This document shows positions 7,261-14,967 of a stretch of 28,538 nucleotides of DNA, piece after piece. Both the position numbers and the translations under genes were made by a program. Every line of letters starts with the position of its first letter. Position 1 is the first letter of the stretch. A model generated the notes under the pieces. The model was not told the DNA's origin. It ran no database searches and saw nothing but the letters and a program-made list of their open reading frames with translations. Source of the DNA: an uncultured Clostridia bacterium (GTDB lineage Bacteria > Bacillota > Clostridia > TANB77 > CAG-508); the NCBI GenBank assembly GCA_934168355.1, contig CAKPNI010000019.1, positions 1 through 28,538 on the forward strand, given 5' to 3'.

Positions 7261-7602
7261 GACTTGACTACTTTTATCAAATTTTTGAATATCACTAATT
7301 AAAGTATATATGAATTCTAAAAAATTATCAGATGAATGTAATAATAATCGATTAATCTTTTTTATATAAGCATTGTTATCTTCTTCTCTTCCATACAATA
7401 TAAAATCAGCTGAATTACCAGTATTAGTAATTATACTTGATAAAGTCTTTAAGCTTAAAGAACATTCTCCTCTTTCAATTTGACCTAAAAATACTTCAGA
7501 AATATCAATCATTTCAGAAAATTTTTCCCTGCTCATTGACATACTCTCTCTAATGGTTCTAATACGTTCACCAATTTCTACATTATTTAGTTTGTAGTCC
7601 AT
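7246..7602 (-). CDS. XRE-family transcriptional regulator
   Basis: A 118-residue protein with a Cro/CI-type helix-turn-helix at about residues 10-65 (IGERIRTIRESMSMSREKFS, then the recognition-helix stretch SEVFLGQIERGECSLSLKTL). The next part, NTGNSADFILYGRE, is the usual end of the domain. The remaining 45 residues are helical and probably mediate dimerisation. ATG at 7602 is supported by AAAGGAG, 7 nt upstream on the minus strand. A TATAAT at 7640-7635 (minus) may be its -10 box, with only a poor -35. Targets unknown; the divergent minD promoter is about 225 nt away. Confidence 0.85.
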   Translation of the reverse strand: MDYKLNNVEIGERIRTIRESMSMSREKFSEMIDISEVFLGQIERGECSLSLKTLSSIITNTGNSADFILYGREEDNNAYIKKINRLLLHSSDNFLEFIYTLISDIQKFDKSSQVDSKI

Positions 7603-7826
7603 TTAATTAGCTCCTTTTCGATGAATTTTGGTAAATTATACAATAAAAAATTCAAAATCCTAATATAGTAATATCATAAAATAAAAATATGATTTTAACG
7701 TAAGAATAAATAGTAAGAAAGAAAAAGACGAATAAAAAAGAAGAAAAAGAAAAATGAATAAACAAAACTGTAAATAATAAATAAAATTTATATCCAAAAA
7801 ATATTTCGTATTTTTATGTCAAATTA
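7603..7826. other. A-rich intergenic stretch upstream of minD
   Basis: Strongly purine-rich on the plus strand around 7700-7780. No open reading frame with a ribosome binding site and no convincing hairpin seen, apart from the possible -10 of the XRE gene noted in that entry. Confidence 0.5.
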
Positions 7827-7855
7827 TTGACTTTTTAGCAAATCCATTATATGAT
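7827..7855 (+). promoter_or_regulatory. minD promoter
   Basis: TTGACT (7827-7832), 17-nt spacer, TATGAT (7850-7855), 37 nt before the minD start. Confidence 0.85.
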
Positions 7856-7892
7856 AATACAAGCAAAAAATCCTAAGAAAGGAAGAACAAAA

Positions 7893-8687
7893 ATGGGAGA
7901 AGTTATAGTTATTACATCAGGAAAAGGTGGAGTTGGAAAAACAACAACAACAGCAAATTTAGGTTCAAGTTTAGCATTAGAAGGAAAAAAAGTAGCTTTA
8001 ATAGACACAGATATTGGACTACGTAACCTAGATGTTGTAATGGGTTTAGAAAATAGAATAGTATATGACATAGTAGACGTTGTTGAAGGAAAATGTAAAT
8101 TAAGACAAGCACTAATAAAAGATAAAAGATTCAAAGAATTATATTTATTACCAGCAGCCCAAACAAGAGACAAATCAGCAGTAAATGAAGAACAAATGAA
8201 AAAATTAACAGAAAGACTAAAAGAAGAATTTGACTATATACTTATAGATTGCCCAGCGGGTATAGAGCAAGGATTTAAAAATGCAATAGCAGGAGCAACA
8301 AGAGCAATAGTTGTATCAACTGCAGAAATATCATCAATAAGAGATGCAGATAGAATAATTGGGCTTTTAGAATCATCTGAAATAAAGAATCCAGAACTAG
8401 TAATAAACAGAATAAGACCAAACATGGTAAGAAAAGGTGAAATGATGGATGTTGATGATATAGTAGATTTATTATCAATAGACCTAATAGGAGTAGTTCC
8501 AGATGATGAGTACATAATAACACAAACAAATAAAGGTGAACCAGTTATCCAAAACAAAAAGGCACCATCAGGAAAAGCATATTTAGAGATAGCAAAAAGA
8601 ATATTAGGAGAAGATATAGAAATCACAATACCCGGCAGAGAAAAAGGATTTTGGGCAAAATTAAAAAGAATCTTTGGAAAAAAATAA
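7893..8687 (+). CDS. minD: septum site-determining ATPase MinD
   Basis: Membrane-cycling ParA-type ATPase that helps place the division site. The 264-residue product begins MGEVIVITSGKGGVGKTTTT, the deviant Walker A with signature lysine. It continues with LIDTDIGLRNLDVVMGLENR, Walker B DYILIDCPAG, and SIRDADRIIGLL. It ends in a basic amphipathic helix (FWAKLKRIFGKK), the membrane-targeting sequence. ATG 7893 follows AAAGGA (7878-7883); an upstream in-frame ATG at 7851 overlaps the promoter -10 and is rejected. First gene of minD-minE-rodA. minC is not adjacent and not in the window. Confidence 0.96.
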   Translation: MGEVIVITSGKGGVGKTTTTANLGSSLALEGKKVALIDTDIGLRNLDVVMGLENRIVYDIVDVVEGKCKLRQALIKDKRFKELYLLPAAQTRDKSAVNEEQMKKLTERLKEEFDYILIDCPAGIEQGFKNAIAGATRAIVVSTAEISSIRDADRIIGLLESSEIKNPELVINRIRPNMVRKGEMMDVDDIVDLLSIDLIGVVPDDEYIITQTNKGEPVIQNKKAPSGKAYLEIAKRILGEDIEITIPGREKGFWAKLKRIFGKK

Positions 8688-8752
8688 ACTAATCTAAAGA
8701 AAAAAATAAAAATGTATTAAGTTACATAATAATGGGAACTGGAGGGACGCAA

Positions 8753-9373
8753 ATGTTTGAAAACATTAAAAACATTTTTAAAAGAAGTAAAAAAAGAGAG
8801 CTATTAAAGTCAAGTTCAAAAGATACCGCAAAAGAAAGGCTACATTTAGTATTAATGCAAGATAGGGCAAATGTTTCAGCAGACTTTTTAGATTTGATGA
8901 GGCAAGAAATAGTAGAAGTAATAAAAAAATATATAGATATAGATGAAGACGCAATGGATGTAAGACTTGCAACTGAAACAAACGAAGATGGAACACAGGG
9001 GGCACCGGCTTTATATGCAAATATACCGATTATAAACATAAAAGATGAGACAAGGCAAATGAGTAAAACGAATCAAGAGTCGCACATGAAGCCAAATGAT
9101 ATAAAAGAAGAAATAAAAACAGAAGAAAAAGAGCAAAGGCAAGAAATAAAAAAAGAAGAAAAAAATAACATAGAAGAAAAAAATAACGTAGAAGAAACAA
9201 AAGAAAATACTGAAGAAAATAAAGTAGAAGAAAAGCAAGAAAACAATAAAAACAAAGCCCAAAAGCCAGAAGAAAAGGAAAGAAAAGCTGAAAAAGAAGA
9301 AAAAGTCAAAAAGGCATCTAAAGAGAAAGCAGAAAAACAAGAAATAAAAGAAGAGAAAAAAGATGAGAAGTAG
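8753..9373 (+). CDS. minE: cell-division topological factor MinE with long charged tail
   Basis: Residues 1-97 are MinE: FENIKNIFKRSK membrane/contact helix, AKERLHLVLMQDRANVSADF (the MinD-binding helix region), LMRQEIVEVIKKYIDIDEDA, and DVRLATE followed by a final strand. MinE stimulates MinD ATPase and releases it from the membrane. The protein does not stop at the usual ~90 residues. It continues with about 95 residues made almost only of Lys, Glu, Asn and Gln (residues 112-206), predicted to be disordered or single-helix. ATG 8753 follows GGAGGG (8741-8746). The tail coding region overlaps the rodA start by 11 nt, so rodA translation is likely coupled to it. Confidence 0.9.
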   Translation: MFENIKNIFKRSKKRELLKSSSKDTAKERLHLVLMQDRANVSADFLDLMRQEIVEVIKKYIDIDEDAMDVRLATETNEDGTQGAPALYANIPIINIKDETRQMSKTNQESHMKPNDIKEEIKTEEKEQRQEIKKEEKNNIEEKNNVEETKENTEENKVEEKQENNKNKAQKPEEKERKAEKEEKVKKASKEKAEKQEIKEEKKDEK

Positions 9374-10469
9374 AACATTTAAAAATATGGAATGGCTGAT
9401 ATTAATATCAGCACTTCTACTAAGTATAGTAGGTTTTATAGCTTTATATTCTGCGACACAATCAAGTGGCTTTGATGAATTAAAAAAACAAATAATGTGG
9501 TTTGGTGTAAGTATAGCAATAATGATAGTAATAATGTTTGTAGACTATGATGTATGGGCAAAATTATCGCCTGTATTTTACGGAATATCAATTTTACTTT
9601 TAATTGCAGTACTATTTACAAAAGCAAGAAATGGAGCGAGCAGTTGGTTTAAAATAGGAGCATTCACGTTGCAACCCGGAGAGCTTGCAAAGGTGGCAGT
9701 AATATTATTTACATCATCAACAATTGTAAAAATACAAGAAAAAGGAAAATTCCAAATAAACATATTTTGGAAATTATGTTTAGCAATTGCAACAGTAATG
9801 TTTCCGGTATTTTTAATAATCCTACAACCAGATTATGGAACAGCAGCTGCATATTTAGTATCATTAGTTTTAATGCTATATGTATCAGGAATAGAAAAAA
9901 AATACATAATTGTGGCAACAATACTATTAGTTGTTGCACTTCCACTTGCATACTTCTTTGTTTTACCTGCACATGCAAAAACAAGAATTGATATCTTTTT
10001 AAATCCAGAATCAGACCCAAAAGGAGCAGGATACAATGTACTACAATCCAAAATCGCGATAGGTTCTGGAGAGCTTACAGGAATGGGATTGTTAAATGGA
10101 AACCAAACACAATTAGGATATTTATCGCCTAAAACAACAGATTTCATATATTCAGTTGTAGGTGAAGAAATGGGCTTTATAATTTCGGCAGCCGTAATAC
10201 TGGTATATGTTACACTAATTACAAAATCACTGTATGTAGCAAAAACTGCAAGTGATGACCTAGGTTCATATATAGCAGCTGGAATAAGTGGAGTATTTTT
10301 ATTTCATTTAACAGAAAATGTTGGAATGACACTAGGTTTACTTCCAATAACAGGAGTTCCACTACTATTTATAAGTTATGGTGGAAGTTCAATGATAACA
10401 AGTTATATATGTATAGGCTTATTACTTAATATTAGTGGAAATAGAAAAAAGACAATATTTATAAAATAA
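9363..10469 (+). CDS. rodA: SEDS-family peptidoglycan polymerase (RodA/FtsW type)
   Basis: Multi-pass membrane glycosyltransferase that polymerises lipid II together with a class B penicillin-binding protein. The 368-residue product has about ten hydrophobic segments and the family landmarks SSWFKIGAFTLQPGELAKVA, LQPDYGTAAAYL, GSGELTGMGLLNGNQTQLGY and the closing GVPLLFISYGGSSMI. Its position after minD-minE is typical of Firmicutes and favours the RodA assignment over FtsW or SpoVE, though these cannot be separated by sequence alone here. It overlaps the end of minE by 11 nt, and no strong ribosome binding site is seen, which fits translational coupling. Confidence 0.92.
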   Translation: MRSRTFKNMEWLILISALLLSIVGFIALYSATQSSGFDELKKQIMWFGVSIAIMIVIMFVDYDVWAKLSPVFYGISILLLIAVLFTKARNGASSWFKIGAFTLQPGELAKVAVILFTSSTIVKIQEKGKFQINIFWKLCLAIATVMFPVFLIILQPDYGTAAAYLVSLVLMLYVSGIEKKYIIVATILLVVALPLAYFFVLPAHAKTRIDIFLNPESDPKGAGYNVLQSKIAIGSGELTGMGLLNGNQTQLGYLSPKTTDFIYSVVGEEMGFIISAAVILVYVTLITKSLYVAKTASDDLGSYIAAGISGVFLFHLTENVGMTLGLLPITGVPLLFISYGGSSMITSYICIGLLLNISGNRKKTIFIK

Positions 10470-10485
10470 AATTTAGGAGCATTAA

Positions 10486-11499
10486 ATGTATTTGCACGAA
10501 TTAGAAATAGGAAATGTAAAATTAAAAAACAATATTTTATTAGCTCCAATGGCAGGTATAACAGACCTGCCATTTAGGCTAATATGCGAAAAATTTGAGC
10601 CGGGACTTGTATGTACCGAAATGGTAAGTTCAAAAGCAATACTTTATGGTGATGAAAAGACCAAAAAGCTTATGAATTTAAATGGAGAAAAAAGACCTGT
10701 AAGTATTCAGATTTTTGGTTCAGACATAGAAGCTTTTGCGTATGCTGCAAAATATGTATCTGAAAAAGCTGATATAGTTGATATAAATATGGGATGTCCA
10801 GCACCGAAAGTTGTAAAAAATGGAGATGGAAGTAAACTTCTGTTAGACCTAGAAAAAGCAAAAGATATAATGGAAACAGTTGTCAAGAATTCAAAAGTAC
10901 CTGTAACCTTAAAATTTAGAAAAGGATGGGATAGCGAACATATTGTAGCAACTGAAATTGCAAAAATAGCCCAGAAAGCTGGAATTTCAGCAATTACGAT
11001 ACATGGAAGAACAAGAAGCGAATATTACTCAGGAACAGCAGATTTAGAAATAATAAAAAAAGTAAAAGAAGCAGTACACATACCAGTAATTGGAAATGGT
11101 GATGTAGTAGACGAAAAATCAGCAAAAGAAATGTTTGAAAAAACAGGTGTAGATGGAATAATGATAGGAAGAGCATCTATAGGAAATCCTTGGATATTTG
11201 AAAAAATCAAATATTATTTGCAAACAGGAGAACAACTGCCAGAAATAACACCTGATGAGAAGTTGAAAATAATAAAAGAACATTTAAACCTTTTAATAGA
11301 AGAAAAAGGCGAAGATGTGGCAATAAAAGAATTCAGAAAGCATTTGGCATCATATAGCAAGAATTTGCCTAATTCGAGTAATTTTAGGGTAAGGGTAAAT
11401 GCGATTGATAATAGATGTGAATTAGAATGTGTATTAAGTGAATATTTTGATAATTGTTCTTTGGGGACAAAAGGGACCGGGTCTTTTTTGTCCAAATAA
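10486..11499 (+). CDS. dusB: tRNA-dihydrouridine synthase (DusB type)
   Basis: FMN-dependent enzyme that reduces uridines to dihydrouridine in tRNA. The TIM barrel opens with NNILLAPMAGITDLPFRLIC. The active-site DINMGCPAPKVVKNGDG has its catalytic Cys at residue 104. FMN-binding blocks TIHGRTRSEYYSGTAD, VIGNGDV and GIMIGRASIGNPWIF follow. At 337 residues the length is normal, but the final residues (about GTKGTGSFLSK) are encoded by the left arm of a palindromic repeat at 11464-11493, so the natural C-terminus has been replaced or extended. RBS TAGGAG precedes ATG 10486. Confidence 0.94.
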   Translation: MYLHELEIGNVKLKNNILLAPMAGITDLPFRLICEKFEPGLVCTEMVSSKAILYGDEKTKKLMNLNGEKRPVSIQIFGSDIEAFAYAAKYVSEKADIVDINMGCPAPKVVKNGDGSKLLLDLEKAKDIMETVVKNSKVPVTLKFRKGWDSEHIVATEIAKIAQKAGISAITIHGRTRSEYYSGTADLEIIKKVKEAVHIPVIGNGDVVDEKSAKEMFEKTGVDGIMIGRASIGNPWIFEKIKYYLQTGEQLPEITPDEKLKIIKEHLNLLIEEKGEDVAIKEFRKHLASYSKNLPNSSNFRVRVNAIDNRCELECVLSEYFDNCSLGTKGTGSFLSK

Positions 11500-11554
11500 A
11501 AGAATAGTAAAATTGGGAATAATAGGACAAAAAAGACCCGGTTCCTTTTGTCCC
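11464..11554. repeat. double REP-like palindrome between dusB and aspS
   Basis: Two 30-nt arms (11464-11493 and 11525-11554) are inverted copies of each other with a single mismatch, around a 31-nt spacer. Each arm is also an imperfect palindrome (GGACAAAA...TTTTGTCC ends, GGGACCGGGTC core). The left arm contains the dusB stop region; the right arm ends 6 nt before the aspS ribosome binding site. The core resembles that of the palindrome at 19295-19349, suggesting a dispersed repeat family. Confidence 0.75.
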
Positions 11555-11569
11555 AGCAAGGAGGAAAAA

Positions 11570-13321
11570 ATGTACAGAACAAAAAATTTAGGAGAACTAA
11601 GAATTGAAAATGTAGGAGAAACAGTAGAATTAGCTGGTTGGATACAAAAAATAAGGGATTTAGGTGGAATGGTATTTATAGACCTAAGAGATGAAGATGG
11701 AATAACACAAATAGTAATAAATGATGAAAATTTACAAGCACAAGCAAAAGAACTTGTAAAAGAAAGCTGTATTCATATAGAAGGAAAAGTTGTGGAAAGA
11801 GCAAGCAAAAATCCTAAAATGCCAACAGGAGATATTGAAGTAATTGCAAGCAAAATAGAAGTATTAGGAAAATGTAAAGCAGAATTACCATTTGAAATAA
11901 ATTCAGAAGTTGAGGCAAGAGAAGATTTAAGACTTGAATATAGATTTTTAGATTTAAGAAACGAAAAATTACATAAAAACATTTTACTACGTTCAAAAAT
12001 TTTAAAAGCATTTAGAGATAAAATGGATGAATTAGGGTTTTTTGAAATTCAAACACCAATATTAGCAAACTCATCACCAGAGGGAGCAAGAGATTATTTA
12101 GTACCAAGTAGATTAAATCCGGGAGAATTTTATGCACTTCCACAAGCACCACAACAATTTAAACAATTACTAATGGTATCTGGATTTAACAAATATTATC
12201 AAATAGCACCATGTTTCCGTGATGAAGACCCAAGAGCAGACAGAGCGCCTGGGGAATTTTATCAACTAGATTTTGAGATGGCATTTAGTACACAAGAAGA
12301 TGTGTTTAGAGTAATTGAAGAAGTTGTACCATCAGTATTTAAAAAGTTTACAGATTGGAAAGTAGATGACGGAGAATTTATAAAAATACCATATAAAGAA
12401 GCAATGGAAAAATACGGAATTGATAAACCAGATTTAAGAAATCCATTAATAATTCAAGATGTAACTAAAGCCTTTGAAAACACAGAATTTAATGCATTTA
12501 AAGACAAAACAATAAAAGTTATAATAGTACCAGATGGAGCAAATCAAGGAAGAAAATTCTTTGATAAAATGGGAGAATTTGCGGTAGAAGAATGTGGAGC
12601 CAAAGGTTTAGCTTGGACAAAATTAAATGCTCAATGTGAACTAGAAGGTGGAATTGCAAAATTCATAACACCTGAAATTGTACAAAATTTAAAAGAAAAT
12701 TACGGTCTAAAAGAAAATGCAAGTATGTTCTTTATAGCAGATGAATTTAAAACCGCTCAAAAAATAGCAGGACTTGTTAGAATTGAACTTGGAAAACGTT
12801 TAGATTTAATAGAAAAAAATGTTTACAAATTCTGTTTTATAGTAGATTTTCCAATGTATGAATTATCTGATGAAGGAGAAATCGATTTCTGCCATAACCC
12901 ATTTTCAATGCCACAAGGCGGAATGGAAGCACTAGAAAATATGAATCCACTAGACATTTTAGCATATCAATATGACTTAGTATGTAATGGATATGAAATG
13001 GCATCAGGTGCGGTAAGAAACCACAACCCAGAAATAATGGTAAAAGCTTTCGAAATAGCAGGTTATACAGAAGAAGATGTAAAAACAAAATTTGGAGCTT
13101 TATATAATGCATTCCAATATGGAACTCCACCACATGCAGGTGCTGCACCCGGAATTGATAGAATGGTTATGCTTATTGAAGATTCAAGCAATATTAGAGA
13201 AGTTATTGCATTCCCTAAGAATAAGAGAGCAAGAGATTTACTTATGAGAGCACCTTCAAAAGTATCTGAACAGCAACTTAAAGATGTTCATATTAAGTTA
13301 GATGTTGAAGAGAAAAAATAG
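11570..13321 (+). CDS. aspS: aspartyl-tRNA synthetase
   Basis: Class IIb synthetase charging tRNA-Asp. The 583-residue product has an N-terminal OB-fold anticodon domain (GWIQKIRDLGGMVFIDLRDE), the catalytic core with ILANSSPEGARDYLVPSR, motif 2 around CFRDEDPRADRAPGEFYQLD, the bacterial GAD insertion (about 300-400), and motif 3 PPHAGAAPGIDRMVMLIED. The APGEFYQLDFEM and GAAPGIDR wording differs from the more common bacterial QPEFTQ/GIAFGLDR type and belongs to a second known AspRS subtype. ATG 11570 follows AAGGAGG (11558-11564). A longer in-frame extension to 11438 only reads through the palindrome and is rejected. Confidence 0.95.
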   Translation: MYRTKNLGELRIENVGETVELAGWIQKIRDLGGMVFIDLRDEDGITQIVINDENLQAQAKELVKESCIHIEGKVVERASKNPKMPTGDIEVIASKIEVLGKCKAELPFEINSEVEAREDLRLEYRFLDLRNEKLHKNILLRSKILKAFRDKMDELGFFEIQTPILANSSPEGARDYLVPSRLNPGEFYALPQAPQQFKQLLMVSGFNKYYQIAPCFRDEDPRADRAPGEFYQLDFEMAFSTQEDVFRVIEEVVPSVFKKFTDWKVDDGEFIKIPYKEAMEKYGIDKPDLRNPLIIQDVTKAFENTEFNAFKDKTIKVIIVPDGANQGRKFFDKMGEFAVEECGAKGLAWTKLNAQCELEGGIAKFITPEIVQNLKENYGLKENASMFFIADEFKTAQKIAGLVRIELGKRLDLIEKNVYKFCFIVDFPMYELSDEGEIDFCHNPFSMPQGGMEALENMNPLDILAYQYDLVCNGYEMASGAVRNHNPEIMVKAFEIAGYTEEDVKTKFGALYNAFQYGTPPHAGAAPGIDRMVMLIEDSSNIREVIAFPKNKRARDLLMRAPSKVSEQQLKDVHIKLDVEEKK

Positions 13322-13342
13322 ATTTAAAATAGGGGAAATGAA

Positions 13343-14803
13343 ATGAAAAAATATAAATTGGAACTAATTGTGTTTTTAAGTGGAGCAATAGAAATGGGGC
13401 TAGAACTACTAGCCTCTAGAATTCTTTCTCCATATGTGGGAAGCTCAAATGTAGTTTGGACAAGTATAATAGGAATTATTCTTGCGAGTATGAGCCTAGG
13501 ATATTGGTATGGGGGCAAAAAAGCAGAAGAAAATGCAGGAAAAGATAAGTTAGCTGAAATTTTATTAGAAGCTACTTTTTTTACAAGTTTAATACCTTTA
13601 TTTGAAACTTTATTTGTAAAAAAGATTGCGGGTTTATCAAATAATTTGATTTTTTCGGCGATAATATGTGCAATAAGTGTATTTTCAATACCAAGTTTTC
13701 TTTTAGCTATGGTATCGCCAATAGCGGTTAAAATAAAAACAGAAAAGACAGCAGATGTAGGGACATCATCAGGAGGAATATCAGCTTTATCAACATTAGG
13801 AAGTATTATTGGTACATTTTTTATGGGATTTGTATTGATACCTCACATAGGAGTTAGTAATATAAATATTGGAATTACATTAATATTAACGATAATGTCT
13901 ATAATAATTAGAGAAAATAGAGATAAAAAGTATTTTTATTTGGTGGTATTTATTGTTAGTTTATCAGCAATATGTATAATAACGGGAAAATATATTTTTA
14001 AAAAATCAAATCCAGATATTATACTAGATACGGATTCGCAATATAGCAGAATTTGGGTGACAAATGTAAAAAATCAAAATGGAAACTATAAAACATTACA
14101 AGTTGATATGGGATTAGAATCTTATTTAGACACAAACACAAATGAAATGGGAGCGGAGTATTTAAAATTTTATGATTTATTTGATTACTACAATAAAAAT
14201 GCAAAAAATACACTTTTAATAGGTGGAGCAGCATATACTTATCCAATGCATTATTTAAATAAATATAGTGATAAAAATATAGATGTGGTTGAAATAGATG
14301 ATAAAATGACTAAAATTGCGGAAGAAGAATTTGGACTTAATCTTAATGATGAGAGAATAAAAGTATATAGCCAAGATGGAAGAAGCTTCTTTAATTATAG
14401 TAAAAATAAATATGATACTATTTTAATAGATGCATTTAAAGGATTAAATATACCTTTTGAGCTTACAACATATGAAGCATTAGAAAATGCAAAAACATTG
14501 TTGAATGATAATGGTCTTGTAATAACAAATATCATATCCGGTATAGATGGAAATGGAGCGGATTTTTTAAAATATGAATATGCAACATATAAAGCAGTGT
14601 TTGATGATGTAAAATTGTTTAAAGTTAAAGATGTTAGAACAACAGAAGAAAGTCAAAACCTTATTTTAGTAGGAATAAAAGGTGAGTTAAACGTAAGTGA
14701 AGAAAGAAAAAATGAATTTTCATATTTATTAGATAGAGAGATAACTGGTTTTGAAAGTGATAAAAAAATTGTAACAGACGATTTTGCACCCATTGGTAAT
14801 TAG
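13343..14803 (+). CDS. membrane-anchored spermidine synthase-like protein
   Basis: A 486-residue two-part protein. Residues 1-220 contain about six or seven membrane helices (ELIVFLSGAIEMGLELLASR, ASMSLGYWYGGKKA and others), as in fused transporter/spermidine-synthase proteins. Residues 225-486 resemble the SAM-type fold of polyamine synthases: NTLLIGGAAYTYPMHYL (GG at 294-295), IDVVEIDDKM, VYSQDGRSFFNY, YDTILIDAFKG, and a final VTDDFAP. The true substrate is unclear, as many of these membrane forms have no proven aminopropyl transfer. It starts 21 nt after aspS with AGGGG as ribosome binding site and is probably cotranscribed. Confidence 0.85.
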   Translation: MKKYKLELIVFLSGAIEMGLELLASRILSPYVGSSNVVWTSIIGIILASMSLGYWYGGKKAEENAGKDKLAEILLEATFFTSLIPLFETLFVKKIAGLSNNLIFSAIICAISVFSIPSFLLAMVSPIAVKIKTEKTADVGTSSGGISALSTLGSIIGTFFMGFVLIPHIGVSNINIGITLILTIMSIIIRENRDKKYFYLVVFIVSLSAICIITGKYIFKKSNPDIILDTDSQYSRIWVTNVKNQNGNYKTLQVDMGLESYLDTNTNEMGAEYLKFYDLFDYYNKNAKNTLLIGGAAYTYPMHYLNKYSDKNIDVVEIDDKMTKIAEEEFGLNLNDERIKVYSQDGRSFFNYSKNKYDTILIDAFKGLNIPFELTTYEALENAKTLLNDNGLVITNIISGIDGNGADFLKYEYATYKAVFDDVKLFKVKDVRTTEESQNLILVGIKGELNVSEERKNEFSYLLDREITGFESDKKIVTDDFAPIGN

Positions 14804-14843
14804 AATAATTTTTGAGAGATTGGAGTTTAGAAACATATAATAT

Positions 14844-14882
14844 ATTACGAAAAACTTCCGTAAACGTAAAAGATTCGTAATG
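14844..14882. repeat. 39-nt operator-like repeat, upstream copy
   Basis: Starts ATTACGAA and ends TTCGTAATG, so its ends are inverted repeats. The inside includes TAAACG. It ends 4 nt before the -35 box at 14887. Matches the downstream copy at about 31 of 39 positions by eye. Confidence 0.75.
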
Positions 14883-14886
14883 AAAT

Positions 14887-14915
14887 TTGACTTAAAACCT
14901 AAAATTTGATATAAT
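14887..14915 (+). promoter_or_regulatory. promoter of the AAA_14-type ATPase gene
   Basis: TTGACT (14887-14892), 17-nt spacer, perfect TATAAT (14910-14915). It lies exactly between the two 39-nt repeats; the start of transcription would fall inside the downstream copy. Confidence 0.88.
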
Positions 14916-14916
14916 G

Positions 14917-14955
14917 ATTACGAAAAAAATACATAAACGGAAAAAATTCGTAATG
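14917..14955. repeat. 39-nt operator-like repeat, downstream copy
   Basis: Second copy of the repeat at 14844-14882, same orientation, again with ATTACGAA at the left and TTCGTAATG at the right end. It begins 2 nt after the -10 box and runs to the ribosome binding site of the next gene. Confidence 0.75.
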
Positions 14956-14967
14956 GAGGTTGTTGGT

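Noticed and set aside
9011..9378. Long minus-strand open frames opposite the MinE tail
   Set aside because: They are the complement of the Lys/Glu-rich repeat coding, give Phe/Ser-rich nonsense and have no ribosome binding site.
11438..11569. 44-codon N-terminal extension of AspRS
   Set aside because: It overlaps dusB, reads through both palindrome arms and lacks a ribosome binding site; ATG 11570 has AAGGAGG.
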